A stretch of 64,000 bases of DNA from the NCBI RefSeq assembly GCF_037126465.1, contig NC_088206.1, positions 52,246,841 to 52,310,840 on the forward strand, given 5' to 3'. The notes beneath the pieces are model-generated. The model was not told where the DNA came from, did not search any database, and worked only from the letters and a program-made list of their open reading frames with translations. Source of the DNA: Ornithodoros turicata (lineage: Eukaryota; Arthropoda; Arachnida; Ixodida; Argasidae). The position numbers and the translations under genes are program-made. Of the stretch, positions 62,272 to 64,000 are shown one piece after another; the stretch's first letter is position 1, and each line of letters begins with the position of its first letter.

Positions 62272-64000
62272 CGTGCACCGTGACTTGCGTGTTGCAAAAT
62301 CGAATTTTCCAAAGGGACTTTCAACTTCTGTCTTCACATAAAATGTAATTGCTATCATTTGAAACCGTTCTGAGCGCTTGCGTTCATAATAGTGTTGTAA
62401 TCGCTGAATGTAGATTGTGGAGCAACCATATGTACTCACATTTTTTGCGGGATGACACACATGCATTGCAAGTGCTGGGAGCAGGTGAAGAACAGAATGC
62501 TTTAGAATACTTTTGCGCCTTTATAAGAGGTATATTTGTCCACGGTGATCATATCGAAGCATATTTACAGTACACAGAATAATAAGAACTTGACAGCGAA
62601 GAAGACAAGGTGACGAAGGCAAGAAGGTAACGTAAGTTATGCAGAGCATCCCGGGTGGATGAGTGTGCTCGTGTCATGAACTGCTTTAGGCCGTTGTGGA
62701 AGCCACTTTCCTTAATGTTACTTTGGTGGCAGGTTGTTGTCAGATTTTCTTTCAAATGTGGGCAACATTGCTGCGTGTTGTGATTCAGCCACCTTTGCTG
62801 TGAAGTACTTGAAGCAGCTTATGCATAGCTGGCCCATTTCTGTTACGCCTTCGGCTCGATCTGCTGGAACCACAGTCTTTATGGCAGCTACGCCGATCTC
62901 CGAAGCAAAGCGAAAATTCTTTGTCTATAGCACTTTTTTCTTGTGTATGAGGCGGCAGTCAGCGAAATCCACACGATCAACACTGTACAACGAAGACGCC
63001 ATCGAGGTAGGTGTGATACCAGGACGACACACTACAGTAGTGCAGATGTCGTCACACACTCTGTATAAGGGCACTTCATGCACTTCTGCAGTCGAGAAGT
63101 GAGTGAAGCGTCTTCTGTGTGTAGGCGAAACTTTGCGCAAGGTGTCTTCAGGGAGTAAATGCGATCAGGACCTTCCCATGGTCGCAGCATGTCGAACCGA
63201 ATAACACATTGGACAGCGGCGCCAGTCGGGCTGTTTCGGCAAGGTTCACAAAAGGCACCATGAATTAGCCTTGAGTGTGTGCGTATGACACTACACAACA
63301 ACATTTTCCTCAGTGCAATTTCCCCCGTGCGAGGTCATGGGGCCGTAGGAAAGGAAATGTTTCAAAGAATACTGGAAGTCACTGCGTCCCTCCTGCCATA
63401 ATGCGTACAGTAAATGTGCTTGTTTAGAATAACCCTGAACAGATATGCCTCTTACAAATATGTAAAATCATTCTGTTTTTCCCGGGCTCCCAGCACTTGC
63501 AATGCATGTGTGACATCCCGCAAAAAAATGCGAGCACATCTGGTTGCTCCACAATCTTGGGGGGGGGGGGGGGATATGTTTATTATATATAAAAAAATAA
63601 GAGGGAAAGATTAGCCACCGGTATGGCGGCTTGCTATTCCCAGGAAAAAAGGGGGAAAATAAAGGCAAACAAAAAGAAAAACAAAGGAAAAGGAAAACAA
63701 ATAAACAAAAAGAAAAACAAAAGAACAAAGAGGAAAGCAAACATGAAGCTGATCACAGTTCACCCAGAAGGCCACAGGACCGCAGAAACTGGGCAAGTGC
63801 CTTTGTCACCTGACTGTATTTTGTGGGGCCGAGCAGCGTAGCTAGAGATAAGTCCGAAACGTTATGAACGCAATCGCTCAGAACGTTGAAAAGGAAACCT
63901 TGAAACCTCAAAATAGTTTCAAATGACAGCAATTACTTTTTATATGAAGACAGAAGTTGAAAGTCCCTTTGGAAAATTCGATTTGCAACACGGTGCCATG
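62272..64000. mobile_element. Large inverted-repeat element running off the window
   Basis: Left arm 62272-62484 matches, inverted, 63486-63556 plus about 63845-63998 (landmarks: GATTGTGGAGCAACCA, TTGCGGGATG, CATGCATTGCAAGTGCTGGG, TTTGAAAC, CTTTCAACTTCTGTCTTC). The right arm is split by an AAAC-rich ~285-bp segment starting with a G run at 63559. The interior (62485-63485) has no recognised domain. Confidence 0.65.

Noticed and set aside
63468..63740. Minus-strand frame rich in Phe, Cys and Leu resembling a membrane protein
   Set aside because: It is the complement of an AAAC/AAAG simple-sequence stretch.

Overview
The window looks like a piece of an arthropod nuclear genome, most likely a tick. 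It carries one split host gene with GT-AG introns. It also holds tRNA-derived SINE pieces resembling those I know from tick genomes, and a very dense mix of decayed transposons. No operons, rRNA, phage or CRISPR features were seen. The species call is inference, because no marker gene fixes it.

The one convincing host gene is a calpain (papain-like, calcium-dependent cysteine protease) on the minus strand from about 57.7 kb down to 23.8 kb. I pieced it together from 16 exons. Every splice junction keeps the reading frame, giving 683 codons up to the stop codon; only the extreme N-terminus was not found. The order is N-terminal anchor, protease core (Cys, His and Asn of the triad all present), C2-like domain III, then a penta-EF-hand C-terminus whose calcium-binding residues are largely missing. 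The introns, up to 15.8 kb long, are packed with mobile elements.

Layout from the left: 0-2 kb, a DNA-transposon end, a 15-bp minisatellite and a tRNA-like SINE piece. 2.0-2.7 kb, a composite repeat that recurs inverted at 19.4-20.6 kb. 2.7-7.5 kb, a broken Penelope-like retroelement with an SGNH-esterase-like ORF upstream of the reverse transcriptase and a GIY-YIG endonuclease. 7.5-9.0 kb, a foldback element. 9.4-10.3 kb, a nested element with 3-bp target duplication. 11.4-13.3 kb, a decayed THAP-Kolobok-like transposase. 13.9-18.3 kb, a full-length but inactivated Ty3/gypsy element with near-identical LTRs and a CTGG target duplication. 21.6-22.8 kb, a dead mariner.

Inside the calpain introns lie three consecutive large palindromes, two of them containing hammerhead-ribozyme-like cores (25.6-26.6 kb). 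There are also two copies of an 875-bp inverted-repeat element, about nine copies of a ~249-bp palindromic TA-flanked MITE family (two cases of nesting), an I-like LINE with gag, endonuclease, RT and RNase H parts (42.6-48.4 kb), several elements with short subterminal repeats, and SINEs. Upstream of the calpain exons, 57.7-64 kb holds a hAT transposase C-terminal remnant and an inverted-repeat element running off the window end.
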